From the NCBI RefSeq assembly GCF_001638985.1, contig NW_017265135.1, positions 1,603,223 to 1,667,222 on the forward strand: 64,000 nt of DNA, in the 5' to 3' direction. The notes under the pieces were generated by a model. That model was not told where the DNA came from, searched no databases, and saw nothing but the letters and a program-made list of their open reading frames with translations. The DNA comes from Phycomyces blakesleeanus NRRL 1555(-) (lineage: Eukaryota; Mucoromycota; Mucoromycetes; Mucorales; Phycomycetaceae). Made by a program: the position numbers and the translations under genes. Position 1 is the stretch's first letter. Every line of letters begins with the position of its first letter. This document shows, in pieces, positions 21,916 to 33,967 of this stretch.

Positions 21916-24219
21916 CTATGGCTCGACCAGCATATAGTTTTTGTAGTCTTTACGAATACTTTTATCAGACTCGAGTTTGAGAAAAACCTTTGAGAATCCA
22001 GCAGAATTAAAAGTCTTGACACCAAACAAATGTGAAGCTTGATATTCAACCTTATATTCAAGTTTTCCTTTTCTATTGGCTGTTTTAATATCTGCATAGT
22101 ATTGTGTCCAATCAAGGATTGTACCAATTGGGTTTCTGGGTATGTGGTTAATACATTTATAAGCTGCACATATACTAGACACACAACTTACTTTATTCCT
22201 GCATTGTCATACATGTACACCCGCATAGCAGGGTTGTGGACGGGTATTATGGATGGTGCATTAAAAAGCACGGATACTATCTGAGAGCTTTTGGCAGTCA
22301 GTTCGGTGCTATTATTTTTGTCGAAAGCAGCTACTGCAGAATATTCAGATCCCTTTTTGACAATGGCAGTCAAAGCATCAGCTACAATAAAATGTAAGTT
22401 ATCCAAAGAAAAAGACAATATTTGATTTGTATACTTACAATTTGTATGTCCTGTAAAATGACCAGCAATCAAATCACTGTAAGTACCCAGCACATCAATA
22501 TACATCTTGTGACAAGCCGGCTTAAAAATAATTGATCCATCATCGTCGTTAGTAGGAATATGTCCACTATTCGGGTTCCAAAAAAAAGAAGAATGTTAGA
22601 AATGACCTAAATATTTGTGAATATGACTTGTGTTGGCTCAACCTACAGAACATAGGTCATTTTGTGCTGTGTACGTGCATTCTTTAGAACCTGCTTCATC
22701 CAAGCAATGTGAACTTCACCAGGGCTATTTGGAACATCGCAATCTTCTTTTTGAATATTCTTATTGAAGAAGTACATTGAGTTGACTACCATAGCCTGTA
22801 ATTTTCCAGGTATAATGTCCTGTACAAAGTATCCGCCTTTATCAAAGCTGGGTCCCAGATTGAGATTGAATGGAGACCAAATGGTCTTGAGCATTCCAAA
22901 TATCGGGTCATTGGCTGGCATATCATTGTGCACAACCATGTCGTTGTTTCCAACAACAGGAATCTATAATGTGTTAGTATCATAAAATTACTGTGAAAGA
23001 CACTTACGAATGGAATATTGTGAATGTCGCAGATATCTTTAAAGTACTTTATAACAGTTGTGTGTTCTTCTAAAATTTCTTTTTCTGATCGAGGGATTAA
23101 GACGTCTCTCTCCTAATGGACATAGAAGATTAATCGATTGATAAGGCATGTCGTTCTAGAAAGAAAGTTTCATACATGACGTGCGGTGTCTCCGGTGTAA
23201 AAAACAAAATCAACATCACTTAAAGATTTTTTGATGAAATCAAATGATGCTTCAACCTAAGATCAATGTTAGTATACATTCTTTAGTTGATTTTATTACT
23301 TACCAGTGTCATTGGAGAATCACACTTTGTGCCAAGTGCACCAAAAATTCCAGCAATATTATCTTTCTTTTTTTTACTCATACGGTGACATAACTGCTTT
23401 GGATCAGAGTGAGCCAAATACAGAGTATCCAAATGTATATCTAGAAGTAAAAGATTAAAAGGATATATGTCGGGGGGGGGGGGGGGGGTTAGTTTTGGAT
23501 TATTATTTTAAAAAAGGAGGTATAAAGGGGGTTTGGGGGGGGNNNNNNNNNNNNNNNNNNNNNNNNNNNNNNNNNNNNNNNNNNNNNNNNNNNNNNNNNN
23601 NNNNNNNNNNNNNNNNNNNNNNNNNNNNNNNNNNNNNNNNNNTAATCGATTGATAAGGCATGTCGTTCTAGAAAGAAAGTTTCATACATGACGTGCGGTG
23701 TCTCCGGTGTAAAAAACAAAATCAACATCACTTAAAGATTTTTTGAGGAAATCAAATGATGCTTCAACCTAAGATCAATGTTAGTATACATTCTTTAGTT
23801 GATTTTATTACTTACCAGTGTCATTGGAGAATCACACTTTGTGCCAAGTGCACCAAAAATTCCAGCAATATTATCTTTCTTTTTTTTACTCATACGGTGA
23901 CATAACTGCTTTGGATCAGAGTGAGCCAAATACAGAGTATCCAAATGTATATCTAGAAGTAAAAGATTAAAAGGATATATGTCGGGGGGGGGGGGGGGGG
24001 TTAGTTTTGGATTATTATTTTAAAAAAGGAGGTATAGAGGGGTTTTGGGGTGTGTTTCTTACCTGTAACATGTAAGAATCGACCTCTTGTTCCGGCTAAT
24101 GCTCTTTGGTTGAACCGATTTGATTCCAATATACTTGGGTGAGTATTGGCACTCAACGGAAGAGATTCGGCGTATATAAAGAGCAATGATATTAGTGGTA
24201 AAATATAAAAGTTTATCAT
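21916..24219 (-). CDS. endopolyphosphatase-like metallophosphatase, copy B (split by assembly gap)
   Basis: Exons: 24219-24063, 23952-23816, 23768-23688, then 23112-23008, 22963-22647, 22566-22439, 22381-22192, 22135-21916; 444 residues. Exons 2-6 have exactly the lengths of those in copy A (137, 81, 105, 317, 128 nt). Motifs: an N-terminal signal or anchor, VTDIHLDTLY, CDSPMTL, YTGDTARHERD, IPVVGNNDMV, a GHIP segment, GHTNS. The function is as for copy A. The 100-N gap and an extra copy of exons 2-3 (23441-23177) lie between exons 3 and 4. They are best explained as two ends of one sequence that the assembler failed to merge, so the real gene is probably intact and about 0.5 kb shorter. Confidence 0.85.
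23131..23542. repeat. left copy of the sequence duplicated across the gap
   Basis: Positions 23131-23542 match 23643-24054 at a constant offset of 512. They agree except for one T/G change (near 23234/23746) and a handful of changes in the last about 25 bp next to the gap. Both copies include a run of 17 G. Confidence 0.9.
23543..23642. other. assembly gap of exactly 100 N
   Basis: A run of 100 N, the conventional size for a gap of unknown length. Its left edge is a degenerate G-rich tail and its right edge restarts about 410 bp earlier in the same sequence. Confidence 0.99.
23643..24054. repeat. right copy of the sequence duplicated across the gap
   Basis: Second copy of 23131-23542. This copy continues in frame and in splice phase to exon 1 of the endopolyphosphatase at 24063-24219, while the left copy continues correctly to exon 4. 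Confidence 0.9.
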
Positions 24220-27200
24220 TTAATAGAATAGAACAAAAAAAAACAATGCTGTGTATGATCAATTTCAATTTGCAATCGCTTTTATAGCGATCGTCCATGG
24301 CCAAGAATTTTCTAGGTAGTCTTACTCCGCATTTTCACTTTTGGTTTCTTAAGTTTCACAGCTTCTTTGAGTTTATATTTGCAATGGATTATCACTACAT
24401 AAAAGTAGTTCAATGTCCTATGCATTATTATTAAATGATCTTGTTTTATTCATAAGTTCTATTTAGTATTATATCATTTACAAAGACGTTTCAGCTGTAG
24501 ATAGAGGAGTGGACCACATTTCGTATAAGCCAAGAGATGCGATTTTTTAGGTTATGGATACAAACTTCTACCTAACAAGTTTCTTATTCTTCTCTTTATT
24601 TTTTATGGTCTTTATATTTAAGGGGGTATATGCTGAAATGTCGATAACCAGAATATTATATATTAATCAAACCGAGTATCACTGATACAAACATATCACA
24701 CAATAACAACACTAACAACATCAAAAAACAGCGACAACAATTACAGGCATGAATGCATCTTTACCTCACCCAGGTATGATTTAGAAATACATTATATAAT
24801 CTAATCATCAACATCTTGCATAAATAAAAGTATTCAATATTTATATCAACCAATATATTATGGTTTAAGATCCAAGGAAGAAATACAAAACGTCTTTAAT
24901 AACAATAATAAAAATATTCTTTTAATACCTATATATCTCTATCTAATGATTTAGACTTATAAATATCAACCACAAATACAATATTCTTAGGTCTAGGAAT
25001 ATAAGCAAGAGTTGCAGTAAAGGGACCAAGGATATAATTCATTAGAAGATTGTTTGTCAAAATCAAATATTTCAAAGTATAATTTTCTAACCGATTTTAA
25101 GGGGTTAAAAATAAATAAACTCTGGGTTCTTACTTTAATGATTAGTTCTGCAGAAAGTGAATAAACTTAGACCAGCCCCGCTTCTTTCTACCTATCTATA
25201 TCTCTTTAATAATCTTAGCCATAAGCAATCTCTCTGTTTCAATTACATAGGTCTTCATGCATATGCACGTTTAAATATATATATTACTTTAAAGTTTTGA
25301 TAAAGAATGACTATTTATAGCAAAAGACACCTCTTGTTCAGAATAGTACGAAATAGAAAGAGCCGAAATGGGCCTTTCTTTTCAGTTATATTTCTTATAG
25401 ACGATTCTATAAATATATCGAGATAGACCCTATATCGATATCCTATGATAGTTATATATGCACCAGCTGTTATTGCAGACTATATTTTATGCTGTACAAC
25501 TACAAACATATATAAATCTGGTGGCGTTATATATTTATATATAAGTAACGCTGATTTCTGTTTTCTGTTCGGTATCATAAACCTGGCTATATTTACCTTA
25601 ACCTTTGAACTATTTTTCAATAAAACTACATAAGATTTTGAGCTCTAGAAATATACCAATACTCATTGAGCCAATTACACTGGGAAAAATACACTACAGG
25701 TTTGACAGTAATAATAGTAAAAAAACCAAAAAGTATATCACTCTCACTATATATATATATGTATATAGCAATTTAAACAAAAAAATCATACCTTAAAAGT
25801 CGTTGAATTCACAGCTGAAATGAATAATTATATAAAAAAAGGATCATTTTGATCAAAATGGCAAATTAAATACAGGAAATCAGCTTTACTTTCACATCAA
25901 TCTAGAAAAATAGCTGTATAACTCCAAGTAACTTGCTGGGGTACATTACTATCCACCAATTAAATTCTGTTTAAAATTGATTGCGCAAATATTGATCAAG
26001 ACATTCTATTTTTTCACTGAAAAAAAAAACATTCACTAATGAAAATCTTAGTTATTATTTGCACCATATCGATGCTTGATCTCAAAGTTCTCTTGGGTCA
26101 TACACCCAAAAAAAATTAAAGATTTGTTTTTTTCTTTACCAAGTAAAGTTGTATAGCAAGTAAATCCATAATGGCTGGTACTTGTCTGACCAATAGCAAA
26201 CCCATATTCATGGATATATCGATAGATTTTAAAAGTCCAATAGCGAAAGTTGGTATGGCCAGACTTGAAAAGGTCAAAACAAAAATATCACTATATCGAG
26301 CTTTAACTATATATATTTATATATTATATTTATCCTTCATGTTCAATTGGTTTAGTTATTACCACTGAGAATCAGTTGGATGTTAAAGATACGCTTTTAT
26401 TTCATGTGGTTTCCTTTAACTATCAGAGGGCTAATGTATTTTTTAAGACTATAAGATGTGGTTGCCCACATATCAATAACCATTTGAAAAATAGTATATG
26501 CTTATGTTGGCACAAATACATCATAGAAGAGTCAAAGAAATATCAAGAAAAAAAAAGAAAAAGAGGTTAATAAAAGGAATGAGCTATTATGATTGGAAAA
26601 TATACTTTTGTACTACTAGATCGAGGATGGCCATACCATCTGTAGAGTGAGAAAGACAAAACACGAAATATTTTATCCGTAGAAGCATCATATGCATAAT
26701 GGACTTACCAATGGCAAACTAAAGATGGTCAAGAAATATTTTTTTGGGGGTGATCTAGATTAGGCAAATGGCAGCACATATTTTAGATAATATAAGAAAA
26801 TAAATGATTGTTTGGTGGTCATAAATGGAGAGGCATAATAAGTCTGTCGATTTGTAAGAGGCTTTTGGATGCAGTACATTAGAGAGATAGTCACGTAATA
26901 CAAGTCTGGTAGAAGTTTAAAAGCGTTGTACACCGTTGAGAGACACCATATCCCTAGAAATGCTGATGAAACACATCTTTCTCCAGAAAATCTAATAAAA
27001 GGATAACATGTGTAGTTTTTTTGGTGCCTATAGAACTTGCTTTGATTTGTAAAAATAATGTTCTGGTCGGGTACGTAAGCAAGAGTATCTAGACAAATAG
27101 TCAAGATGTTTTACTGCTTCTCATTTTCAGCTGTCAAACTCCATACAAATTTCCACACCAATTTAGCTTGCTGCGGGTGCCATGGAAGGACAAGATTTGT

Positions 27201-27807
27201 GACACATTCAAAAGAAGCACACCAAACAAACATACACACACAAATAAGATTGTACTCCCTTACAAGCAAGGAGTATGTGGTGTTTGAGTATAGAAATAGT
27301 GTATATTATACAATCACTGATGGCTATATACGAAAACAATCTCACTTTTGTTTTGTCGGATAAAGGTGGATTTATGAATCAATGGCTTAAATAAAAATGT
27401 CTCTGTAATTCGGAAAAATCGGGCGTTTCAAATTAAATATCTTTTTTTTTTGGTGTTCCTGTCAAGATAAATGACGCCAGTGTATTCCTCTTGACAATGT
27501 TTTATTTATTTATTTATAAAGCCAAGTCAATCAAACATAGACTAAGCTAGCCTCTCCTAGCCTCTCCTTGTGTTTCGGATTAATCAAAGAGCTGGCCCGC
27601 TTGTTTACTATTCGTTCTGGCTTGTGTTCATCTCACTATGTAAAGTGTTTTACCTTTTCTCTGTCTCTCTCTCTCTTATTCTTTAGTATTCTTATTATTG
27701 CTGGTCACGAAGATTTGGCTTTAGTGTTTCCCTTTAATATATTTAATATTTAATAGACAAAATACGGGAAAATTCAAACTCTTCTTCTTTTTTTACTTAC
27801 ATCAAGA
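24220..27807. other. gene-poor repeat-bearing region
   Basis: No gene is supported. It includes copy B of the dispersed repeat (25800-26068). A minus-strand open frame at 26760-27104 (114 residues, containing RFSGERCVSSAFLGIWCLS) looks somewhat gene-like but has no recognised motif. Confidence 0.5.
25800..26068 (+). repeat. diverged dispersed repeat, copy B
   Basis: Partner of 760-1013. Shared blocks include GATCAAAATGGCAAATTAAA, TACAGGAAATCAGCT, GGTACATTA..ATCCACCA, AAATATTGATCAA, TTTTTCACT, AATGAAAAT and TTTGCACCA. Confidence 0.65.
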
Positions 27808-29092
27808 ATGGAAATAGTTAACGGAGTTCAATTGTCTGTCCAGGCAATGCTGGATTCCGAACCAACCCCGAGACAGTGTGAAGCTCACCATGACAAAACT
27901 ACTTTGTTCATTAGCATCTTTCTGTGCATTGGACTAGTGATCTCCTATCTTCCTCAAGTAAGAATCTTTTAACGGTAACCAAGACTTTAACTCACCTCTT
28001 CTAGCATGCAAGAATTATTATCAACAAAACCAGCGATGGTTTCAGTGCCTGGTTCTTGCTCCTAGGTGTCATCTCATCTACCTCTAGTTTACTCAATATC
28101 ATTCTCCTGCAGTGGGATGCAATTGTTTGTTGTCACTCTCTGGTAAGAGGCTACGTTTATATCGTTTGATTCTTTTTGGGATTTGATTATTAATTTTCTT
28201 TTCAATAGTCTACTGGTGCATGTGTAGAGGGATTGATGGGTGTCAATCAGATCTTCCTTCAATGGGCAATGTTCTGCACGATGTAAATTATCTTCTATTT
28301 GGACTAATCTTAGCTGAAATTAAAGGGATAAATATGTTTAATAACCCATCTATTAGCTTTGTTTTATTCCTTCTTTATTTCCCTGAAAACAAAAAGCATG
28401 GTGCCCATATGCCTAGCTCTCTTCACTTGGATTTACCCTCCAAAATCAAACCTCCCATTTCAGCTGAATGGAAGGTTTCTTTGATTGTCGCTGCAGTCAC
28501 CACTGGTCATTTTGTTATTTCTGTCATCATCTCAGTCTTACTTTTGGTATTAGTCGGAGGTCCCGAAAACTGGCAGACAGATCTCTGGGCTGGATTCTTG
28601 GGCGTATTTAGCATGATCCTTGCCACATTCCAATATCTTCCTCAGATCTGGAAGACATGGAAGCGCAAGGTAAGTTTGACTGGCTCGCCATATAACATCA
28701 AATAAATGGTCTCAATTAATTATGACTTACCATATAGTCTGTTGGCGCTTTGAGTATCCCAATGATGTGCCTTCAAACACCTGGTAAGAAGAATAAAAGC
28801 AATAATAAAGTATACCAGTATTAAGCACGTTGCGCGTGTATTTGTTTGTGTGCTGTATTTCTATATATTAGGATCTGCTCTTTTTGTCTACTCCCTTGCT
28901 ACAAGACCAGGCACAAACTGGACCGCCTGGATCACTTACCTTATTACAGGTCTCCTACAAGGATCTCTTTTGATCCTTTGTATTGTCTGGCATTTCCGAA
29001 ACAAGCGTCTTGGCTTATCTGATCTCCAGACTCAAGAACCCGAGCCAGAATCTACAGAAACTACCCGCCTGTTGCGCGATAACCGCATCTAA
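27808..29092 (+). CDS. PQ-loop repeat membrane protein
   Basis: Six exons: 27808-27957, 28005-28142, 28209-28282, 28357-28669, 28738-28783, 28872-29092; 313 residues. It carries two PQ-loops, ISYLPQHARIIINKTSDGFS near residue 46 and FQYLPQIWKTWKRKSVGALS near residue 218. Each sits at the end of a membrane helix, with about seven helices in all. The family includes lysosomal/vacuolar amino-acid exporters and organelle membrane proteins such as Ypq and Any1. Which of these this is cannot be decided from sequence alone. The C-terminal tail is polar and Glu-rich (LQTQEPEPESTETTRLL), a possible sorting signal. Confidence 0.85.
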
Positions 29093-29847
29093 GAAAAAAA
29101 AACAAAAAGTTTATCATGTCTAATTTATAGACAAGATACACACCGTATATTCTAGCATCTATAGATATTCTGTTGTTGTGGGAAGTATGTTATATATTTA
29201 TCCAATCTACCACACAATATACATATATCGTTTTACCCCCTTAAAATAAAAATACAAATACAGCCATAAAATGATCCATAATGTATAAGCAAATTTATCC
29301 TTATATTCAAAGTTAATGAATAACTAGTGAAAACACAGCACACTTGGTTTTGGCAGATACTTTTTGTTTTTTTTTTGTAAGCTCGGGCATTTTCTTTTTT
29401 CGAGAATATATTAAAATAATTTTATTTCTATATAAGACTTACCCGTAAAGCACGTTTCATTTAATTTGTATCATATAACCAACACCAAGAACAAATACTA
29501 ACACAGCAAGCATATTATAGTACTATTGAACAAGCAATGAGCTTTTCTGTCTTTAATGAATATAGCTTCTTATTATATTGTTACAATTAATACTACTTAA
29601 CAAAATAATATACCGTATAATTTATTTGATCTCCATGAAGAATTCTGTCTTCTTCATGTATTTATATTTTGGGTATTATGTATTGTGTATTCAGGTACAA
29701 GATTCTATTTTTTGTATCTTGTTACCTTTATGCTTCCGCCCACATCTCTTCGGAAATTTATATTTCACGGTCCGATCTTTAGACGGGTTATAGAAATAAC
29801 CTTTGCAGAAAAGAGAGAGACATTTACTAGATCCCTCATTTACATTC
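29093..29847. other. intergenic spacer
   Basis: AT-rich; no gene seen. It contains the 3' end of the PQ-loop gene and the promoter of the next. Confidence 0.6.
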
Positions 29848-31161
29848 ATGGCAACCCTAGTTGAGATCGTGTTCATTGGCACAGGAACATCGGCAGGTGT
29901 ACCAAATATTAACTGTTTGACACACCCTAAAACCATATGTACTGTTTGTCGTTCAGCCATCACGGCTGAAGGCAGGAAGAACATGCGAAAAAATACGGCC
30001 ATGGTGGTTCGATTCAAACGCAATGGCGATAAACCTACAGATAGAGTGAGGTACTTTTTGGGATACTATTATTATAATAATACTTAATAATTTACTCGGA
30101 TAGAAACGTACTGATAGACTGCGGCAAGACATTTTATGGTATGGTTTCTATCAATGAAAATAATAATATAAATTAAATATTTATATATATATATATCTTA
30201 GGAAGTGCAATCGAGATATTTTCTCGTTACGGTATCCGAGAGCTGGATGGTGTTATATTGACTCATGGTCATGCAGACGCAATGAACGGAATAGACGATC
30301 TTCGTCAGTGGACACTTCATGGAGCCATACAAAAAAACATTGACATTTATCTCTCGCCAGAGACTATGGAAACAGTTGCATCTACATTTCCTTATCTTGT
30401 GGACAGTATACATGCCACAGGTACTGTTTGAGATTTCAGAAAAGTCTTTTATTAATTATTTTCTGTAGGTGGAGGAGATGTTGCTACTTTTAAGTATAAT
30501 ATTTTTGATCCCAAGAAAACATTTAGTATTTCAGGACTTGAATTTACACCACTCAAAGGTAAATTCTTATTATTAAGCAGTAGCTCAATCTCCATTTATT
30601 TTTATTCTTATTTTTTTTTCATTTGTTGTCGTCGTCGTCTTGAATCTATAAAGTACATCATGGAATCTACTTTACTACTGGTCAACCCTACCTTTGTTAT
30701 GGATTCCATTTCGGAGGTGTGAGTTACATATCGGATACGAATTTTATTCCTCCAGAGACAATGGATCAAATTAAGGGAAAGACTCGTGTCTTTATTGTCG
30801 ATTGTTTGAGAGGTAAATGAAACTATCTGACCTGTGAAAACTGTAAGACTTGAGAACTCAATGAATTAAAAAACATGTAGAGAAAGTGACCCATGCTTCC
30901 CATTTTGCGCTCCACGATTCTATCGACGCAGCCAGAGAAGTTAAAGCTCTAAAGACCTATCTTGTTGGATTCGCACATCGTTTAGACCACTATAAAATGG
31001 TCGAGGACCTTTCCAAATTGGCAATTATTGAAAAAATGCATATTGGACCTGCTTTTGACGGCCTGAGGGTGGACTTACAAGATAAAGCGACCATCACGGA
31101 ATCATCTTATATTGACCAACACCCCACAGTAATATATCCCCTTGTCACAGAGAAACAATAA
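29848..31161 (+). CDS. metallo-beta-lactamase-fold hydrolase
   Basis: Six exons: 29848-30050, 30104-30138, 30202-30420, 30469-30558, 30654-30812, 30881-31161; 328 residues. The zinc motif THGHADAMNGIDDLR (H-x-H-x-D-A) follows VLIDCGKTFYG. A further metal-site segment, GGVSYISDTNF, and a late His (YLVGFAHRLDHYKM) complete the fold. The opening FIGTGTSAGVPNINC is typical of the PhnP/tRNase Z-related branch, which includes a conserved fungal hydrolase of unknown substrate. An in-frame TTG at 29803 precedes the start, but the first ATG at 29848 fits the family's N-terminus. It converges on the SMG8-like gene, whose stop is 283 bp away. Confidence 0.87.
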
Positions 31162-31444
31162 TAAGTGTTGAGTATATTTTCTTTTGTGAATGCATATCTT
31201 CATTTGACCAGTATAAGATAAAAATAAATAAAAAAGGAACATTACTCATGGAGAGAAAGTAATTTGGCGAGATTTATTTCGGCAAAGAAGCATATCATAT
31301 ATAAGCTAATAATATTAGAGCTAGTCTGCGTATACAACAAGTTATCTGCTAGGGATACAGACAGCAGTTTCAAAGACATATATTGCCCAAATTTCGATAA
31401 AAATGACACTAAAGAACAATCTAAGTATCGGTTGTTTTCTTTTA

Positions 31445-33318
31445 TTACTTCCATTGGGCAAGCACACGCCTTTAAGAAAAAAATTAAATGTGAGCAAAAA
31501 AAATCAAACAAAATATATTGGACTTACCTCTTTGAAAACAAGGTTTCAATGTCTACTACATCCCGTGTCTTCTTTCGCAAAATAACCTCGATTTGCTGGA
31601 TCATTCCTTTTGCTCCCGGAGACTGTGCAATGACTGCTTTTTTGAAATCCTGCCCATCTGGTCCTGGGGGAAGGTTGTAAGTCAGTGTGCGTAAGGGCAT
31701 AAGAGCAGAAACAAATTGCAAAGCAGTAGGGAGAGGGACATGGTTAGATTTGCTATCATGGCCTTTTCTACTGCTGTTGTGGTTAGTCTGGGCGTGCATT
31801 GGGTGCCGTGTGGTTGATGCTTTGACCCAATGAGAGACAAAGTTGCGTAATAATCTATCACCACATTCTTCAAGCATCGATTGACTAGACTGAATATTTT
31901 TGTTATCCTTGCTCTTTTCTTGAATCTTTTCCTCGCTTATAACAGCTGACTTCTCCAACCATTCGGATAAATCCATTGGTCGATCAAATGAGAAATCATC
32001 AGATTCAGGAACTTTCGCAGGTGAAGGTATAGCAGGAACAATATGTATAAACGACTGAGTGGCTGGAAGTGCAAATAGGGATCTGTCGTGAAATGTATAT
32101 ATACATTGTTTGTTTTTTTTGTAAAATAAATCAATAAAATAAAAAGTAAAAATTACCATAAAATCACCTTTATTAACTTACCTTACTTCTACAGGAGGAT
32201 GTGAGTTATTGTTTTCAGGAGCAGCGGGTATCAAATGCATGGCTCGAAATATAGTCTTCAACTTAACCTGTAACGTTTCTTGATGGCGTTTGATAGCCAT
32301 TGGAAGTCCAGCACGGGGGGTTGTATCTAGGTTTGGAATAGCTGCCTATTTGATGTTGGATCAATTGAGACCCATCACAGCTTGATTTTTTTTTACCTCT
32401 GCTGCAACAAACACCATCATAGGGACACCTTTTGCAGGCCCCCACCAGCCCATCAAATTGGGATAAAAACGCTCACGTTCTCTTCTGTACTCCCCTTCCT
32501 TTCTTTCAAAGAGAGCATTAGGTACATTGATATCCCAGCATTTCCAGCAGGCTGATTGAAGCTGAGAAAGATGTGTGTAGATTCCTTGCTTGACTTGACT
32601 TAGTGCTGACAATGTTGATAAGAACTCGGCAGGTAATACAGATGGGGGTAGGATAGACTAAACAGTAAGTGTTTGCAACACATCACTCTTTCTTTTCATA
32701 ATGTTCTTGGTTGCGTACAATCACCAAGTGCGACATGAGTAACATGATCAATAGGCCTTTCATAGTCGTCAATTTTTCGTCCTTTAGTTGATCTTGCATA
32801 TTCTAAAGTCGATATGCTTAGACAAAAGATTGAATAAAGAAGATTGAATAAATAGTGTACCTTTGTATCCGAATTTTGGGCCATCTCTGCCATGGTTTCA
32901 GTTGTGACAACAGAATCAAGGTACAGGTAGGCAATCTTTGCTTTTTTATCCACGAATAGCTGGCACGCTTTCACAACCTGTCTTATATTATGTATCCTTT
33001 TCTAGGTATACTCTACAATATACTCTTGTCTCATTTACCTCGATTGTGCCATCCTTAAGTGGCTGAATGAATAACAAGAATGTCAGATACAGCCTTTCAC
33101 CGAGATAATGACGCGTGTATCACCTTATTTCTTGGTACAAACACCTCCTGGCCAACCATGCGATTGGCTAATACTACTGTGGTGTTTGTCATTGTGCCGC
33201 TGCCATGAACAGAGTATGGTCGAAAGTCCCCATTTCCGACAATCGACACTATAATTAAGCCATTGTCTCTTAAAGAAGCGAGATTTGTTTCCTCTAATAA
33301 TGCATTGATCTCATCCAT
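31445..33318 (-). CDS. SMG8: SMG8-like protein, N-terminal half only
   Basis: Exons: 33318-33124, 33062-33039, 32977-32861, 32802-32719, 32657-32397, 32345-32182, 32082-31528, 31469-31445; about 474 residues. SMG8 is a subunit of the SMG1 kinase complex of nonsense-mediated decay. Diagnostic segments: IIVSIVGNGDFRPYSVHGS (degenerate P-loop start), AKIAYLYLDSV, LLIMLLMSHLVI, SLFALPATQSFIHIVPA and VDIETLFSKRR. The last is followed after eight codons by TAA (31447-31445). Animal SMG8 is about twice as long; the C-terminal half is absent. The donor at 32719 is the least certain junction. Upstream in-frame sequence to 33370 follows a TTTTAG acceptor, so an extra 5' exon is possible. Confidence 0.75.
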
Positions 33319-33967
33319 CTTAAAAAGAATAGAGTGGTTTCTATCTAACCAGGTAGGTAAATCAAGCACTCTAAAATAGGGCAAAAAATAAAAATGAAAT
33401 AAAAACACCGCTGTTGCCAAAGGAAAATTTAAAACCAAAAAAAAAAAATGAAAATAGCTGAAAAAATAAATACTTTTTTTGATGCCCAAAAAGAACAGAG
33501 TTTAATCTGTGTACTTATTTTCCACAGGTTAACAGAGGTACCGATAGCCCAAACGCGTTACTTCTCAAGCAATATACTATTTAGAAGTAGTGGATCCGCT
33601 TAACGCCTTCTATACTTTAATTACCACTGGTTTGTTGTTTAAAAGGTTCAAACCACAATTTAGATGCATTAATTAATTAATGCCTTTGAACTTCTTTTGT
33701 TGAAGGTGTCTACTAATCTAATTAATTTATTTAGGGAAGGGATTAATTTCTTATAAAAGAAAAATCTTACTATTAAATATAATATCACTGCAAAGAGATA
33801 TTGTGTGTGTATTATTATTATTTTACATTATAAACAAAAATGAAGATGAAGGAACACATAAAATTGCATTTTAATATTTTAACTAAAGACTTGTTTTCTT
33901 GTTATATTCTTCCAAATTTCTCGTTTATTATGCTGGTATTCTTTTATATATCTATATATTACAAAGT

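Noticed and set aside
23489..23731. Open frame crossing the run of N
   Set aside because: It contains 34 undetermined residues and two assembly-edge fragments; it has no biological meaning.
31242..31680. Frames on both strands over the 3' end of the SMG8-like gene
   Set aside because: Plus-strand frames are antisense to SMG8 exons; the minus frame reads through an intron and the stop of the gene.
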